A DNA stretch of 64,000 nt from Raffaelea ambrosiae (GCA_002778195.1 PCDI01000010.1:744001-808000); one strand, 5' to 3'; counted from the first letter of the stretch, positions 1 to 11,760 are shown. A program made the numbers and translations. Notes: generated from the sequence alone by a model not told the origin.

Positions 1-3000
1 CACGCGTTGCAAGCGCGCAAGGGGGAAATCGCTGACAGTCGCTGTCACGGGTGTGGCCACGAGCGTCTCAACACCCTCGACCAGACACCGGCTGTATTGT
101 CCCAGCCACGTCCGGATGGCAGCCGTGCGCCGTCCCTTCTGACTGAAGCCGACGGTGATGTTGGCTTCGCCGGCCTCGATCGAGACCTCTACTGTGAGAA
201 TGGCTGGCTGTCGGATCCGGGCGCCAACTGATCCGTCTTTAGGCCCCGTGGCCGGAAGGTGATGCAGACGATCAAGGCCGAGCACTCCGTCGGGCCGCTC
301 GAGCTGCTGGAACTGCCCGTGGTAGTTGAACAGCACCTCCATCGTGGGCGTCTCGCCCGCTGGGGCTTGCGACTGGATGGCAAAGTCTAGCGCTGCCCGG
401 CCTGCTTGTTGGCGGCGGCCATCTTTGATCTGCCGGACAACGGACAAAAAGTCGAGGGACAATCCGGCATGGGCATTATTGTCAACCTCCGTAGACAAAG
501 GCAGCGGCAGCATGGTGGTGAACCATCCCACTGTTTCAGACAGGTCCACTCCGCCGGCGTCAGTCATATCATCATCCTGGCGGCCGTGGCCTTCCACATA
601 CACGGACGGGCCGTCACAGCCGGCCGGCCGATCGGTGAATGCCTCCTGGAAGGAAATATGCAGCGCTGCCAGCAGAATATCAGTTGGGTTTGTCCGCAGG
701 GCAGTGTTGGCGGGCCCGAGAAGCAGTGTCGTGCTTGCCTGGTCCAGCTTCGCCGTAGCGAAACACAGATCGCCCGCCACGTGCTGGCCTGGCTCCAGAC
801 CCCAGTATTCCCACGAGGACGGGGGGCCAGGCTTGTTTTCCTTTGCGCAAGGCTCTGCAGCCACTCGTTGAGACAAGGACATACACCACGTGGGAAAAGG
901 CAGCGACTCGGGTAGAGACATGGTATGGGACTGCAGCAGTTGGTCCAGGTCCTGGGCCAGAATGCGCCAGGACATCAGGTCGATCACAAGATGGTGTGCC
1001 GTCAGGAACAGAAGCTGGCGGTCGGGTAGTTCAATGCGGTCGGCAGCAAAGACAGGCCCCTTTTCCAGGTTCAGGGAGCCCTGGGACTGGCGCATAATAG
1101 CCTGCGCGGCCGTGTCGTCGACGGCGTGGTGCGTCTGGAAGCGATAGGAGCCCACCACGTGCTTTTCGATGCGCTGTTGCCATGACCCAGTGGTCCTGGT
1201 AGCAGCGGTGCTGTCCAGTTGCTGGTGACTGTGCTCGTTCTCTTGGCTGTGGACACTGCTGCTGCTGCTGCTGATGTTGCTGTCATTGCTGCCATTGCTG
1301 TCATTGCTACTTTCGTGACTGCTGTTGCTGTTGCCCGTGCTGCTGATCATGGTCGCGCTGTTTCTCACGCTGTTGTCGTCGCTGTCGCTCACACTGTCGC
1401 CGGCACCGTTGTTGGTGACGATGTACTCAAACCGCGCTCGCAGCATCGCATGCCGTGCCACCAGTGTCTCGATCGCGCGCACCACGGTCGCCTGTGGTAC
1501 CGCCTGCCGCAAGCAGAAACAAGCGCTCTGGTTGAAGCGAAAAGGCCCGTCTGCCCGCAGACCACCACTCGTGTCGGCTGCCATGTCGCGGAAGAACACG
1601 CGCTGAGCAGGGGCCAGAGGAAAGAACCTGTCGGGGATGGCGGCCGTCGTCGTCGGGCCCACACCGGAGGCTGTTGCTGTCCGCACTTGTAGGGCGAGGT
1701 CCGGGATGGCCGCACTCATCAAGACATCCCGCACCTTGAGCGTGAGCCCTCGGCGACGGCAGGCCGAAACCACCTGCATAGCCGTGATGGAGTCGCCGCC
1801 ATGCGACAGAAAAGAGCGGCGGTAGCTGATGCGGCCCAGGGGCACATTGAGCACGGTGCTCCAGACCTCGCGCAGCTGCTTTTCCACCGTGGTCGCCGGC
1901 AGATCGCCGTCCTCGTTGCTCTGCTGCTGCTGCTGCTGCTGCTGGTCTTCGTAGTAGGCGAGTTCGGCAAACTCGTCGGCGCTGAGTTGCTCGATCCAGG
2001 TCGTGAGGCTGCGGCGGTCTGCCTTGCCGGACGAGTTGACGGGGATGGATGCGATGGGGATCCAGAGGCGGGGGATCATGTAGTCGGGGAGGCTCTGCGA
2101 GAGGTGTACCTGGATCTCCGAGGCCAGCAGCATGGCGGCTTCTTTGTCGATGGCATTGGCGGCATCGTGGCCTTCCTCTCCGACTGCGTTAGTCGGCGGC
2201 GGCGGCCTGAAGGTGGCAATCAGACGTCCGTGGGTGCCACCACGTCGGACCCAAACAACGACAGCCTCTGTGCCGGATGGATGCTGGGCGATGTGGTGTT
2301 CAATCTCGCCGACTTCCACGCGCTGGCCATGGATCTTGATCTGCGTTCCCTTGCGACCCAGCGTGGTATACGAGCCATCGTCGTTGCGCCGCACCAGGTC
2401 GCCGGTACGGTACATCCTCCTCGGGCGATCCATACCCAGACCGTACCTCTCCACGAAGCCCGGGTCCTCCAGAAAAGCGGCCTTGGTCTTGGCCAAATCG
2501 TTGAGATAGCCTCGGGCCAGCAGCGGGCCCTCAATGAGCAGCTCGCCAGGAGCACCGAGGGGACACAATCGATTGTAGTCGTCAGGGTGAACCACCCAGA
2601 AACAGCTCGCCAGGGGGACGCCGAGGACTGGGACCTGGCTGATATCTCTCATGGGCTTTGGTGACACCGTGGCGTAGATACTACACTCAGACGGCGCGTA
2701 GGATTCGAGGACAATCGCCTGGTCCTTCCACATATCCATGACGGCTGGTTTCACTGGTTCGCCCATCAAAATCACATTTTTCACCAGTGACAGCTTCGCG
2801 GGGTCGAGAAGACCCGCGACTGTCGATGTGAGCGACAAGAAATTCACTCTGGCTGTCGCGATGAACTCCGAGAGGTGATTTACACGGTCGTCCTCCGAGG
2901 GCACGCAGACACAGCCGCCCCGGCACAAGGTGGTAAAGACCTCCTGGATGGTCACATCGAACGTATGCGAGGCAAATTGCAGGACACGGGACTTGGATGT

Positions 3001-5367
3001 CACGCCAAAGGCCGGGCCGTGGGATTGGATACTCGTCGAGAGGGCCTGGTGCCCCAGCACGACGCCCTTGGGCACGCCCGTGCTGCCGGATGTGTAGACG
3101 ACCCAGGCGGCGTTGCGGGGTTGCACAGTTGCACGCGCCGATCCGCGAGCCGGGTCGAGCTCTGCGAGGAGTTGCTCGTTGACCTCGAGCAGGGGCAAAC
3201 TGACGTCAGCCAGACGCTCCTTTTGGGCGGCGTCGACGAGGACCAACGGTGTCTGGGTGTCTTGGAGCACAATCTGCAAGCGTGCCAGGGGTTGATCTGT
3301 GCTGAGGGGGACGACCACGCCGCCAGCCTTGAGCACCGCCAACATGGAGACGACAGCCCAGCGGGATTTGGCCATGCAGACACCAACCATGACCTCGGTG
3401 GTGATCTGGGGCGCTGCCTTCATCAGGTGCTCGGCGAGCGAGCTTGCGGCAACGTCCAGCTCGCGAAAGGTCATCTCGCCGTCCCAGGCATACACGGCCG
3501 GGGCATCGGGCTGGCGCTCAGTGACCTCCTGTACCATAGAATGAATGCATTGATCCACGGCCTCGCGGCCACTCCCGTTGAGGTCCCGCAGGTGCTGGGC
3601 ATCCTCGTCGCCGATGGCATCGAAGTCGCCCACACGGGCTTCAGGGTTGGCAAGGATGAATTCGACGGCGCGCAGGAAGCACCGCAGCATTTTGCTGGCG
3701 TCCGAGAGATTGGCTGTTGACTCCCAGATGTCATAGTCGACGGAGACGTCGTTTGGTCCAAATTCAATATGGAGAGAGTGGTCGTACTGCCTTGTGGGTC
3801 AGAGCAAGAGAACGATACACGAGGGACCGAAGAGCAAAGTGCCCGGCATAGGGAGACTTACATCCGTTGGGCTGATGCGCCGCAAAACCTCGAAACGGAG
3901 AGCATCCGCACCCGACAAGGGCGCCTGCCAGGCCTTTCCAAAGGAGAGAATGGAATTGCCCCATCTCTGTGCCGTGGGCAGATGGGCGGTACCCGTGGCG
4001 GACACCAGAGGGACGGTGTCGTGGAGCATGCTGGCAAACACGTCCCGAGACGCAACGGTCAGCATGTCAACGACCTTTGGGTCGCTGGAAAAGTCGAGAC
4101 GCAGCACAAGACTGCGGATGAACAGGCCCACGGCATCGTGGATGCCTGGCAGGTCCGACTGGCGACCAGAGGTGACGTAGGAGAATGTCACGTCGTCCTT
4201 CAGAGCAAAGAAACGCAGCACCATGCCCCATGCCATCTGGCAGACATTGACCATGGTCACACCGTAGCGGTCGCAAAATTGGCGCGATGCCTCGGCCGGG
4301 ATCGGCAGGCGCTGTGACAGGGTGCGCAGCCCGGTCTTGGGTCTGTTGCTGGTCAGGCTCGTGTTGCCGACGGCGGCAGCTCCCTCGAGGTAGACCTCTT
4401 CGGCGCCCTCGAGGTAGTGTGCCCAGAAATCGGCGGTGTCCTTGTCGCGTTCCTGATCCTCTCGGTCTTCCAGGCGCACAAAATCGGCATACGACATGGG
4501 CTGGGTGCCAGCGGGCAGCTGGCTTGTAAAGGCGGCGTACAGATCGCGCAGGACAATACTGGCCGAGTGGCCGTCAATCACCGCGTGGGAAATGGCCAGC
4601 CAGAGGGTGACCTTGCCTGGGCCGTCCTTGCGGATGTACAGGTGGTGGGGCAGCATCGCAGTGCTGTCCAACTGCGACAAGGCCTCCATCATCGCCTCTT
4701 GGCTGACCTGGTTGTCGTGTTCCAGGACAGTAACGGGGACTGCCACGTCGGCCCAGACAAACTGGTCAAAGGTGCTGGGCCGCAGCTCGCTCTCCGCAAA
4801 TGTGGCACGAAGCGCCGGGTGGTATGCCACGATGCGTGCCCAGAGCGCAGCCACGGTAGCCGGTGTCAAAGCGGCCGGGTCGGGCGATTCAGCCCGGAGG
4901 ACAAACAGACAGTGGTAGGCGTCCGGGTTGACGGCTTGGCTGATGAGGATGCGATTCTGCATAGACGAGCAAGGGCCACGGCTTTCGATTGTGCGGCCGG
5001 GTCCAGCAACCGGGTCAGTCAGCGCAGAGGACAGCACATCTGCAGATGGCAGGCCCCCACTGCTCGTCAACGGAAGGCCTGTATCATTGCTCTGTAGACC
5101 CGGCAGGGGAGCAATGTCCTTGCCATCGTATTCGGCGGCGATGCTTTCGATGAGGCCGAGCAGCGTCTTGGCTTGAAGAATATCGACAATGTCGGTCTCG
5201 AGGCCAATCATGCGGCACTTGGTCATGAAGCCAATAGCGGAAAGAGAGTCGCCGCCCTGGGAAAAGAACGACTGGTCCAGACGGAGCTCGTCGGGGGTGA
5301 TGTGAAGCGCGGCGGCCAGCTCATCGCGCAGCATGGGACGCAGACCATCTTCTCCTGTCATGTCCAT
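1..5367 (-). CDS. Non-ribosomal peptide synthetase, T-C-A-T-E..., 3' part outside window
   Basis: Exons 5367-3862 and 3786-1 (75-nt in-frame intron, GTAAGT donor, CTGAC branch point); 1,764 residues are visible and the frame stays open to the edge. Domains in order: T0 (FFSQGGDSLSAIGF, carrier Ser41); C at about 125-500 (SHAVIDG catalytic motif); A at about 545-1060 (A3 VVYTSGSTGTPKGV near 734, A10 NSSGKADRR); T1 (LSHGGDSITAM near 1164); E at about 1195-1640 (HHLVIDLMSWRIL, VEGHGR, ETVGWFTTMLP, FNYHGQF). The HHxxxDxxSW, VGWFT and FNYxGQ motifs mark epimerisation rather than condensation, so the installed residue should become D. By-eye specificity positions are D-V-Q-S-I-M-S-I-Y-K; I do not assign a substrate. 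A Ser/Asn-rich insert and a polyGln tract interrupt the T1-E region. The first T domain has no A domain before it, so its acyl group must come from elsewhere, probably the neighbouring ligase. The start ATG at 5367 lies only 40 residues before the T0 serine; an extra upstream exon is possible but none was seen. Confidence 0.9.
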
Positions 5368-6252
5368 GGTTGTTCGGATGGTGTAATGGGGGTTCAGCGA
5401 GTGGCGGAATCACTGGTGATTCCCTGGCGAAAATGGCTGATGCGATGGGGCGAGCAGTTGTCACGAAACGAGTCCAAATCTCACTCTCGCGATGCATGAG
5501 CTCATCGTCTGGACAACGGCGCGCATCGGTTCCCATGCGTCCGATGTGCGGACCAGCCCTATGTACAGAGTTCCTGGTACGCACACATGGCGCACGTCTT
5601 GGCAGGCACCGCGGTGTGTATCCAGAGAGGGTTGGGGAAGGCTGTCATCCCAGGACGACCAAGTGATATTTGCAGGATCAGGATCTCGGGATCAGGATCA
5701 GGATGGGCCCAGCAGGCCCCGACGCCGCGTCGGGAAGCCGGGACGGAGCGGGATCAACCGGGCACGATCCCTCGACCAGGATTGCCGATAGCAGAAGCGA
5801 GCATCCATCTTGTTCGGATTCCAATCGGGATGAGGGTCTGCATGAAGTCTACACCTGTGTGAGATGTGGGCCGGGCTGAGGTTGCGCCCCGGTTGTCCAT
5901 TCGGCTAGACAATGAAGCAGGTACAGAGCAAGCGGGGACGCGTTCTCATAAAGACTTTTTCATCATCAGGCAATCAGGATTCAGCCATTGCCAGGCCAGG
6001 TCTGCTGGTGAGCATGTGGACTCGTGCATGTGTGGGATGCGTGGAAGATTGGGTTTGAAGCTCAAATTTTGATTTTACAAGGGGAGCATCAAGAAGCGGG
6101 AAAGGAAGGAGCTCCAGGACGCTCTTTCCCAAAACCACACACGTGGCATCTAACAATACAACCAGTAATGACAACACGGCTACGCTTGTGAAAATGGCAA
6201 GCTAAAGAGTAAACAGCAGTCGTCTACTATCCATCCCCTCACATGTATGCTT
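5368..6252. promoter_or_regulatory. Intergenic region upstream of the NRPS
   Basis: This 885-base stretch lies between the hydrolase stop and the NRPS start, both on the minus strand. It must hold the hydrolase 3' end and the NRPS promoter. Near 5676-5703 there is a short imperfect repeat of GGATCA. I see no credible gene. No TATA box or factor site can be named with confidence. Confidence 0.5.
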
Positions 6253-7533
6253 TCAGCTCGTCCTACTTTCCAGTCCACCCTCTTTTCCCAGCGTGCCTTG
6301 CATAGCCCGCGACAACGGCTCGTGTTGCGCTGTGCAGACGGTATCGTGCGTCGTCCCCGGTGTCATCTCGCTCTCGTAGACAATCCGGGGTGTTGTGGAA
6401 GGGTTTTCTGGGGGGGGTTCATGCGTGTTTTCAGTCCTGTTTTCTGTTCTGTTCGCTGGACGGAACCGAGCAAAGCATTGGTCGAAGTAGGCCTCGCCAC
6501 GCTTTGCAATCAGGGCGTCGTGCTCGGCCCAGAAGGTGTGGACGGCAACGGGGTCCGCCCGGGCTGTGGTGGTGTCTGGGTCTGCATTGCTTGCATTGCT
6601 TGCATTGCTTGCATTGCTTGCACTGCTTGCACTGCTTGCACTGCTTGCGCTGTCTGCTGCTCGCAGTCTAGCTTCCAACGCCTCCGGGTAGGTCGCGTAG
6701 TTGCCGCACACGCCCCAGTCCGCGGCGCCATCCTTGCGCAGGCACAGCAACGCCTCGTGGCCGGCGCCGCGGGTGCTCTCGGAGAACATGATGCGCAGCA
6801 TTTCCTTGTTGAGAGCAGCGGCCTCGGGGTCCTCGCCGCTCGATCCGGAAAGCGAGCCCGAGCTCAGCCCCCCGGAGATGGTCATGGCCCGGCTCATGGT
6901 GGACTGCATGAAGCGGACAACGTGGTCCAGGCCGTCGACCATGGACGACGGCAGCAGGGAGGCGAGGGTAAGCGCTGCTGCGCCGCCGTTGTCGACGCCC
7001 ACCCAGGGCGCGAACAGATACACCTTGCGGTTGGTGGGCGGCAGGATCCACGGCATCTGATAGAGGGTGTTGAGTGCATAGATGGCGCCGCAGCTGTGGG
7101 CGACCAGAGTCACATGCCGGGCACCGACTGCGCGCAGTAGGACAGGTACGGTTTCGAGCCAGACCTGGAGGCGTTGTTCCACAGGCACGCCGGTCGAGCC
7201 GCCCATGTCTGGTCTAGATCGCGGTTGGGTCAGAATGGAAGAAAGAGGCAGAGGCAAAGGCAGAACTCACCGATCAGCCACAATCATGCGCACACCCATG
7301 CTTTTGGCCAGCCGGTCTGCCAGGCTGGCAAACAGCCGGCCCCCATACAGACCGCCGACAAACAGCATCGTCGGGGCGCTGTCGCTGTCTATGCCGGCGA
7401 CAGCAAAAGTCACCGTAAGCTCGCCATGTGTCTGCGTGGCCGGCAATGTGCACCGGCGATGGAAACGCTCCTGGGTAAGAAATTCCCGGGCACGCAAGAC
7501 GGCGGGGTCGTCTGTGGACGAAGGAGATGCCAT
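6253..7533 (-). CDS. Alpha/beta hydrolase in the NRPS locus
   Basis: Exons 7533-7271 and 7213-6253 with a 57-nt intron (GTGAGT...TAG), 407 aa. The intron joins to give VADRPDMGGST, the usual strand-turn motif of alpha/beta hydrolases (DRPGxGGST). The nucleophile elbow is LVAHSCGA (Ser128), with Ala in place of the first Gly of GxSxG. A candidate acid lies in FWAEHDALI and a candidate His in TPGTTHDT near the C-terminus. Between core and C-terminus sits a tandem Ser/Ala/Asn repeat encoded by a 9-bp minisatellite. There is no signal peptide, so it is probably cytosolic. It lies upstream of the NRPS on the same strand and divergent from the acyl ligase. In such loci these proteins release, edit or transfer acyl or peptidyl chains, but that role is inferred from position only. 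An unrelated lipase or esterase remains possible. Confidence 0.8.
6583..6650. repeat. 9-bp minisatellite inside the hydrolase gene
   Basis: About seven tandem copies of a 9-bp unit (GCATTGCTT, drifting to GCACTGCTT). On the minus strand it encodes an alternating Ser-Ala-Ser / Asn-Ala-Ser run. The unit length keeps the frame, so copy-number changes would only lengthen or shorten a loop. Confidence 0.9.
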
Positions 7534-8100
7534 GCTTGGCTGGAGAGTTGGCCTACGCGTTCAGGTAAGACGCGAAAACATGGTTCGTATGTACGATTCA
7601 AAGAAAGAGGAAGCCTACGGTCAGAATATCGCGGGGTTGGCCGGCCGGTCCCACTACTCTGCCGCCTTCTAAATTCTACTTGACACCTGGAATTGCCCAA
7701 ATTGGAAGTAACTAATCCAATCCTCTGATCCTCAGATCCAGAATCCTGCATTAGTTCGTCCGATCCGAGAATCCCGCAACAACTCTAAACATTTCCAAAT
7801 CTAAATTAGACACAGAGACCCATGGATTGCAGAGTAGGAACAGAGGGTGGGAGCCCCTACATACCAAGAACTGGCCATGTATAAGATAAACAAAGCTTGA
7901 AAAATGGGTGCATCTCAGAGTGTCCAAGATAAGAACGAGCGAGCGCAGTGAAACAGACATCACAAATTCAAAGACACAGCGCGAGAAGATAAACAGTATT
8001 GTTCTCCTTCTAGAAATGAATCAGCTCTAGACACTGTCCCCAACTCTTTCTTTCGTGGCTGTCCAGCACAGGGTCCTACCAGCGCAACCCAGCCGCCGCA
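7534..8100. promoter_or_regulatory. Shared divergent promoter, hydrolase and acyl ligase
   Basis: These 567 bases separate two divergently transcribed genes of the NRPS locus, so they should act as a bidirectional promoter. A GGCCGGCC palindrome is present near 7640. That is compatible with many GC-rich binding sites but is not diagnostic of any. The stretch from about 7700 to 7960 is more AT-rich. No cluster-specific transcription factor gene is seen to the right. Confidence 0.5.
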
Positions 8101-10300
8101 ATGGTGTTTACGCCCCCTGCGTGGCTGCCGGATGTGGTCTCCCTCATCCCGCCGGCCACCACCGTGGGCGACTTTGTCCTGGCCGGCCGCAGGGCCGAAG
8201 GAAGCACCCGGCCACCCCTCATCTGCGCCATGACTGGCAAGGAGTACACCGCCGACGAGGTAACCGCCAAGGTGGAAGCCCTGGCGAGGGTTCTGTCTCG
8301 GGATCTGGGTTGGACCCCAGGGAGCCAAGAGAACCAGGGTCGAGAGAAGATCGTCATTGGCATTCTGAGTGGAAACACGGTAGCCCCCTCCCTCCCTAAG
8401 CTGTACCTCCAAATGCCAAAGGGGTTACTGACGTTGTTCCTTAGCCCGACTTCCTCCTCGTCTGCTGGGCCATTCACCGCATCGGGGGCACCTGCCTGCT
8501 GCTGCAGCCCACGACCACGGCTGCCGAGCTGGGCTCCCATATGAACAAGGCGGGCTGCCGGGTCCTGTTTTCGTCAGAGGCCCTGCTGCCCACCTGCGAG
8601 TCCATGTTTGAATACCTGGCTGCCGCGCTGGAGCGCCTGTACGTCATGGACCACGACGGCCCGCACCTGCCAATCCACCACTGCTCGCAGGACGCGATCC
8701 AGTCGCTGTCGCAGTTGTTGGAGGTCGGGGCCGGCCTGCCTGCGCTTGCACCGCTTCCGAGCATCGACACGCATCGAGAAGTTGCGTATCTCTTGACGAC
8801 CAGCGGGACGTCGGGCAAACAGGTGGGTGTTGTTCCTGACTTTGACCAACGCATCCCTGTTCTTTTATGCTATTTGATGCTAGTTGTGCTCATTTTTTGT
8901 TTTTGTTTTTGTTTTTGCATTGTCTTTTCCCCCCTTTTTTCCCCTTTGTATTTCTTCTCCTCTGTATCTTCATATATCCTGATTCTGAGCAACATCACTA
9001 ACAATTCAGAAACTGGCCCAAATCACACACGCCAATATGATCGCCAACATTGTCCAGCCAACTGTCTTTGAAATAGCCGCCAAAGGTGACTGCCCTCGGG
9101 TCGGCCTGGGCGTCCTGCCGCTCAATCACGGCTACGGCCTGGTCACCACCCATGCCATGTTCTACCGCGGCGACACCACCGTGATTCACCCCAGCTTCAA
9201 CATGCAGCTCGTGCTGAAATCGATCCAACAATACCGTATCGAGCGACTGTACCTGGTAAGGCATACACCGGAGGAATATCACCTAGAAACACAAGCGACG
9301 ACATAAGCAACGGCACTGACAAAAAAAATGGGGAGACAGGTTCCCCCAGTCGTCTCTGCCCTGGCGGCCAACCCGGTCCTCTTTCAGATGTACGATGTCT
9401 CCTCCATCAAGGACATTGTCCTGGGTGCTGCCGCCTGCAGCGAGACCGTCACGCAAAAGATCCACGAGCACCAGCCCAGCTGGCGTCTTCTGGTTGGCTA
9501 TGGTGAGGGTCTCCGTACTCTTTCCACTTTACCCTGCTCTTCATTCCTCATTTCGCTGCTCGCTTGCTCACACTGACGGTAGGCCTTACCGAATGCGTCT
9601 CCATCGTGACGTGGAGCCGCGCCGCCGACATCCTCCCCGGGTCCAGCGGCTGCCTGCTGCCTTCGAACCGCGCCCGCCTCCTCGATGATACAGGTGGCGA
9701 GATCACCCAGTATGGCGTGCCCGGCGAGCTGTACCTCAAGTCGCCCGCCCGCATCCCGGGCTACCTGGGCGAGGACAGCTCCTCGGTTCCCATTACCGTC
9801 GACGGCTGGCTCCCCACAGGCGACATTGCGTTCTTTCGAAAAGGTGCCCAGGGAGATGACCATTTGTTCCTGGTCGATCGTCTCAAGGATATGATCAAGG
9901 TCAAGGTACGTTCCCCCCTTTTCTAGAGAAACAACGGGTCGCTCTCCTTTTTTTGTTTTTTGTTTTTCTTTCTAGTGGCTCCTATTTCTGACAACTCTCA
10001 GGGAGCACAAGTCAACCCCGGTGAGATTGAAGAGGTCCTGCGACGCCACCCCGCTGTGGCCGATGCTGCCGTCATCGGCATCCCCGACGACCAGGCCGGC
10101 GAGCGGCCGCTGGCATTTGTGGTAGCGGCCGAAGAGGATCTGCCGGCGCACGACCGCGTCCAGCTGATAGTGGAGCTGGACGAGGCCGTCAAGAGCCAGC
10201 TGGACGAGCTGTGCTGGCTGCGCAAGCAGATTTGGTTCATTGACGAACTGCCGCGGAGTGCCAGCGGCAAGGTGTTGAAAAGGGCGCTGCGGGAGAAAGT

Positions 10301-10337
<37 letters not shown>

Positions 10338-10391
10338 CAACCAATGGCAAACACCGAGTACAGGGCGCAGAATGGACACAGATGTATGTAA
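8101..10391 (+). CDS. Free-standing AMP-forming acyl/aryl ligase (4CL-like ANL enzyme)
   Basis: Six exons: 8101-8379, 8445-8822, 9010-9255, 9340-9502, 9583-9905 and 10002-10391; introns of 65, 187, 84, 80 and 96 nt; 592 aa. ANL signatures run in order: TTSGTSGKQK (P-loop), LPLNHGYGLV (4CL-type), GYGLTE (A5; its first Gly codon is split by an intron), GWLPTGDIAFF (A7), VDRLKDMIKVKGAQVNPGEIEE (hinge, A8), and LPRSASGKVLKR with the C-terminal catalytic Lys. Family chemistry is ATP plus a carboxylic acid to an acyl-adenylate, then transfer to CoA or to a carrier-protein phosphopantetheine. There is no fused T domain. Its place beside an NRPS that starts with an unloaded T domain suggests it loads that domain in trans. 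The C-terminus has a run of 13 Gln encoded by CAG/CAA. No PTS1 is seen, which argues against a peroxisomal housekeeping acyl-CoA synthetase. The substrate is unknown. Confidence 0.88.
10303..10342 (+). repeat. CAG/CAA repeat encoding polyGln in the ligase C-terminus
   Basis: A run of CAG codons followed by CAA codons encodes 13 consecutive Gln, a few residues after the last catalytic motif. It lies outside the ANL fold. Confidence 0.9.
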
Positions 10392-11656
10392 ATGTATAGA
10401 CTAAAAGGATAATCGCACGTTGGTGAAATAATTTACTCGGGCTGTCTCGACGTGACAGAACAAGATACACAGTAAGACTGTTCCTGTTTACGAATCAATA
10501 ACAAACATGCAGACCTGAAGACTCCTGGTGCCTGTTGACGTTTCCAAGGTTTCAAGACAAGCCCAAAGCACGGTCAAGAAGTATTGAACCACAAAAGGCA
10601 TTGCCTTATTAAACAGCTGCCATAGCAAACAGGAGTAGACTTCTTACAACATATCCGGTCTGACAGATCGATCCTCTATGGCGCGCCGAGTTGTCACAAC
10701 TGCAGTATAAGACTCCATTCTTCACCTTCTGTCTTTCACGTACGGCCATAGATACTGGAAAACACGGGATCCCGTCCGCTCTCCCCTAGTTAAACCAGTA
10801 ATCGGCGGATTAGTAGTTGGGTCGGTGACGACCAGCGAATACCCGCTGCTGTACGTTTTTTTTTGTCTTTTTTAAATCGTCCCGAAGCGATGCTGAGTGT
10901 ATTGTTCTCGTCGAGCATCGTGTACTTCGAGCAGGATACAAGATGTGCTTTATGTTGGTTTTATTTTCAATGATTCGTGATCGCTGTCCCCAATGCAGTA
11001 TTTCATTCATACAAGTCATGACTAGGCACACTTGTAGTGGTGCCTGCCAAATGCAGACGAATCAGAGCCACTCTGAAAAGAGTCCGCATACAGTGCTTTT
11101 CCCCTGACAGTTTTGACGGACGGACCCCTCATCTCCGTTTCTCAGGGAGCTCGCTTCAACCCCTCCTTTCTCGTGCCCCTCTGGGTCTTGCGCCGGTATT
11201 AGCGCCTGAGTTCTTTAATGGCTATTTCCTTTTTGAAACCTGCACAGCCGCCCTCCCAGCCCAGCCGGGAAGCAAGGCAGCGCCGGTCTTTTAGGGACTT
11301 CCGTTTCTTGAGGCCCCTCTCTTTTTCCCCTACGTAATTGTCCCTTCCCGTTTCGTTCCCTCCCAACAACCACAGCCTCAAACCCACATCCCCGCTGACG
11401 ACCACCACCACCACCACCAACCACTCCCCAAAGGGAACACAGGCGACACGAGAGCTCTCACAAAAGGGGGGAGGCTTCGTTTCTTGGTTTTTTCTTGTTC
11501 CTGCATTCCAGACGCACCTAATTTGCTTCCTTGTGCGACTTTGCAGCAGCGACCACTCCCCGCCGCCCTAGCCAAAGCGCCGCAACTGAGGAGACCCTTC
11601 TTCTTCATCGCGGCCTTACCCTCGTCCCGCAACACCCTCTTTTTTCCGCCCCAACC
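10392..11656. other. Intergenic region, ligase 3' end to ankyrin gene leader
   Basis: This stretch holds the 3' end of the ligase and the promoter and leader of the ankyrin gene. From about 11100 to 11650 it is pyrimidine-rich, typical of fungal 5' leaders, and carries an (ACC)n run at 11400-11418. No supported gene. Confidence 0.5.
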
Positions 11657-11721
11657 ATGGCCGGCCACGACGAAGAGCACGAGGTATGTTTCCAGGCGCA
11701 CACGCAACACACACACATAGA

Positions 11722-11760
<39 letters not shown>

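Noticed and set aside
990..1030. Condensation domain reading of the second HHxxxD region of the NRPS
   Set aside because: SW after HHxxxD, VGWFT, EGHGR and FNYxGQ are E-domain motifs, so the domain is called E.
1801..2664. Plus-strand open frame of 287 codons
   Set aside because: It is antisense to the NRPS A domain, whose motifs are clear on the minus strand. It is a shadow of GC-rich codons.
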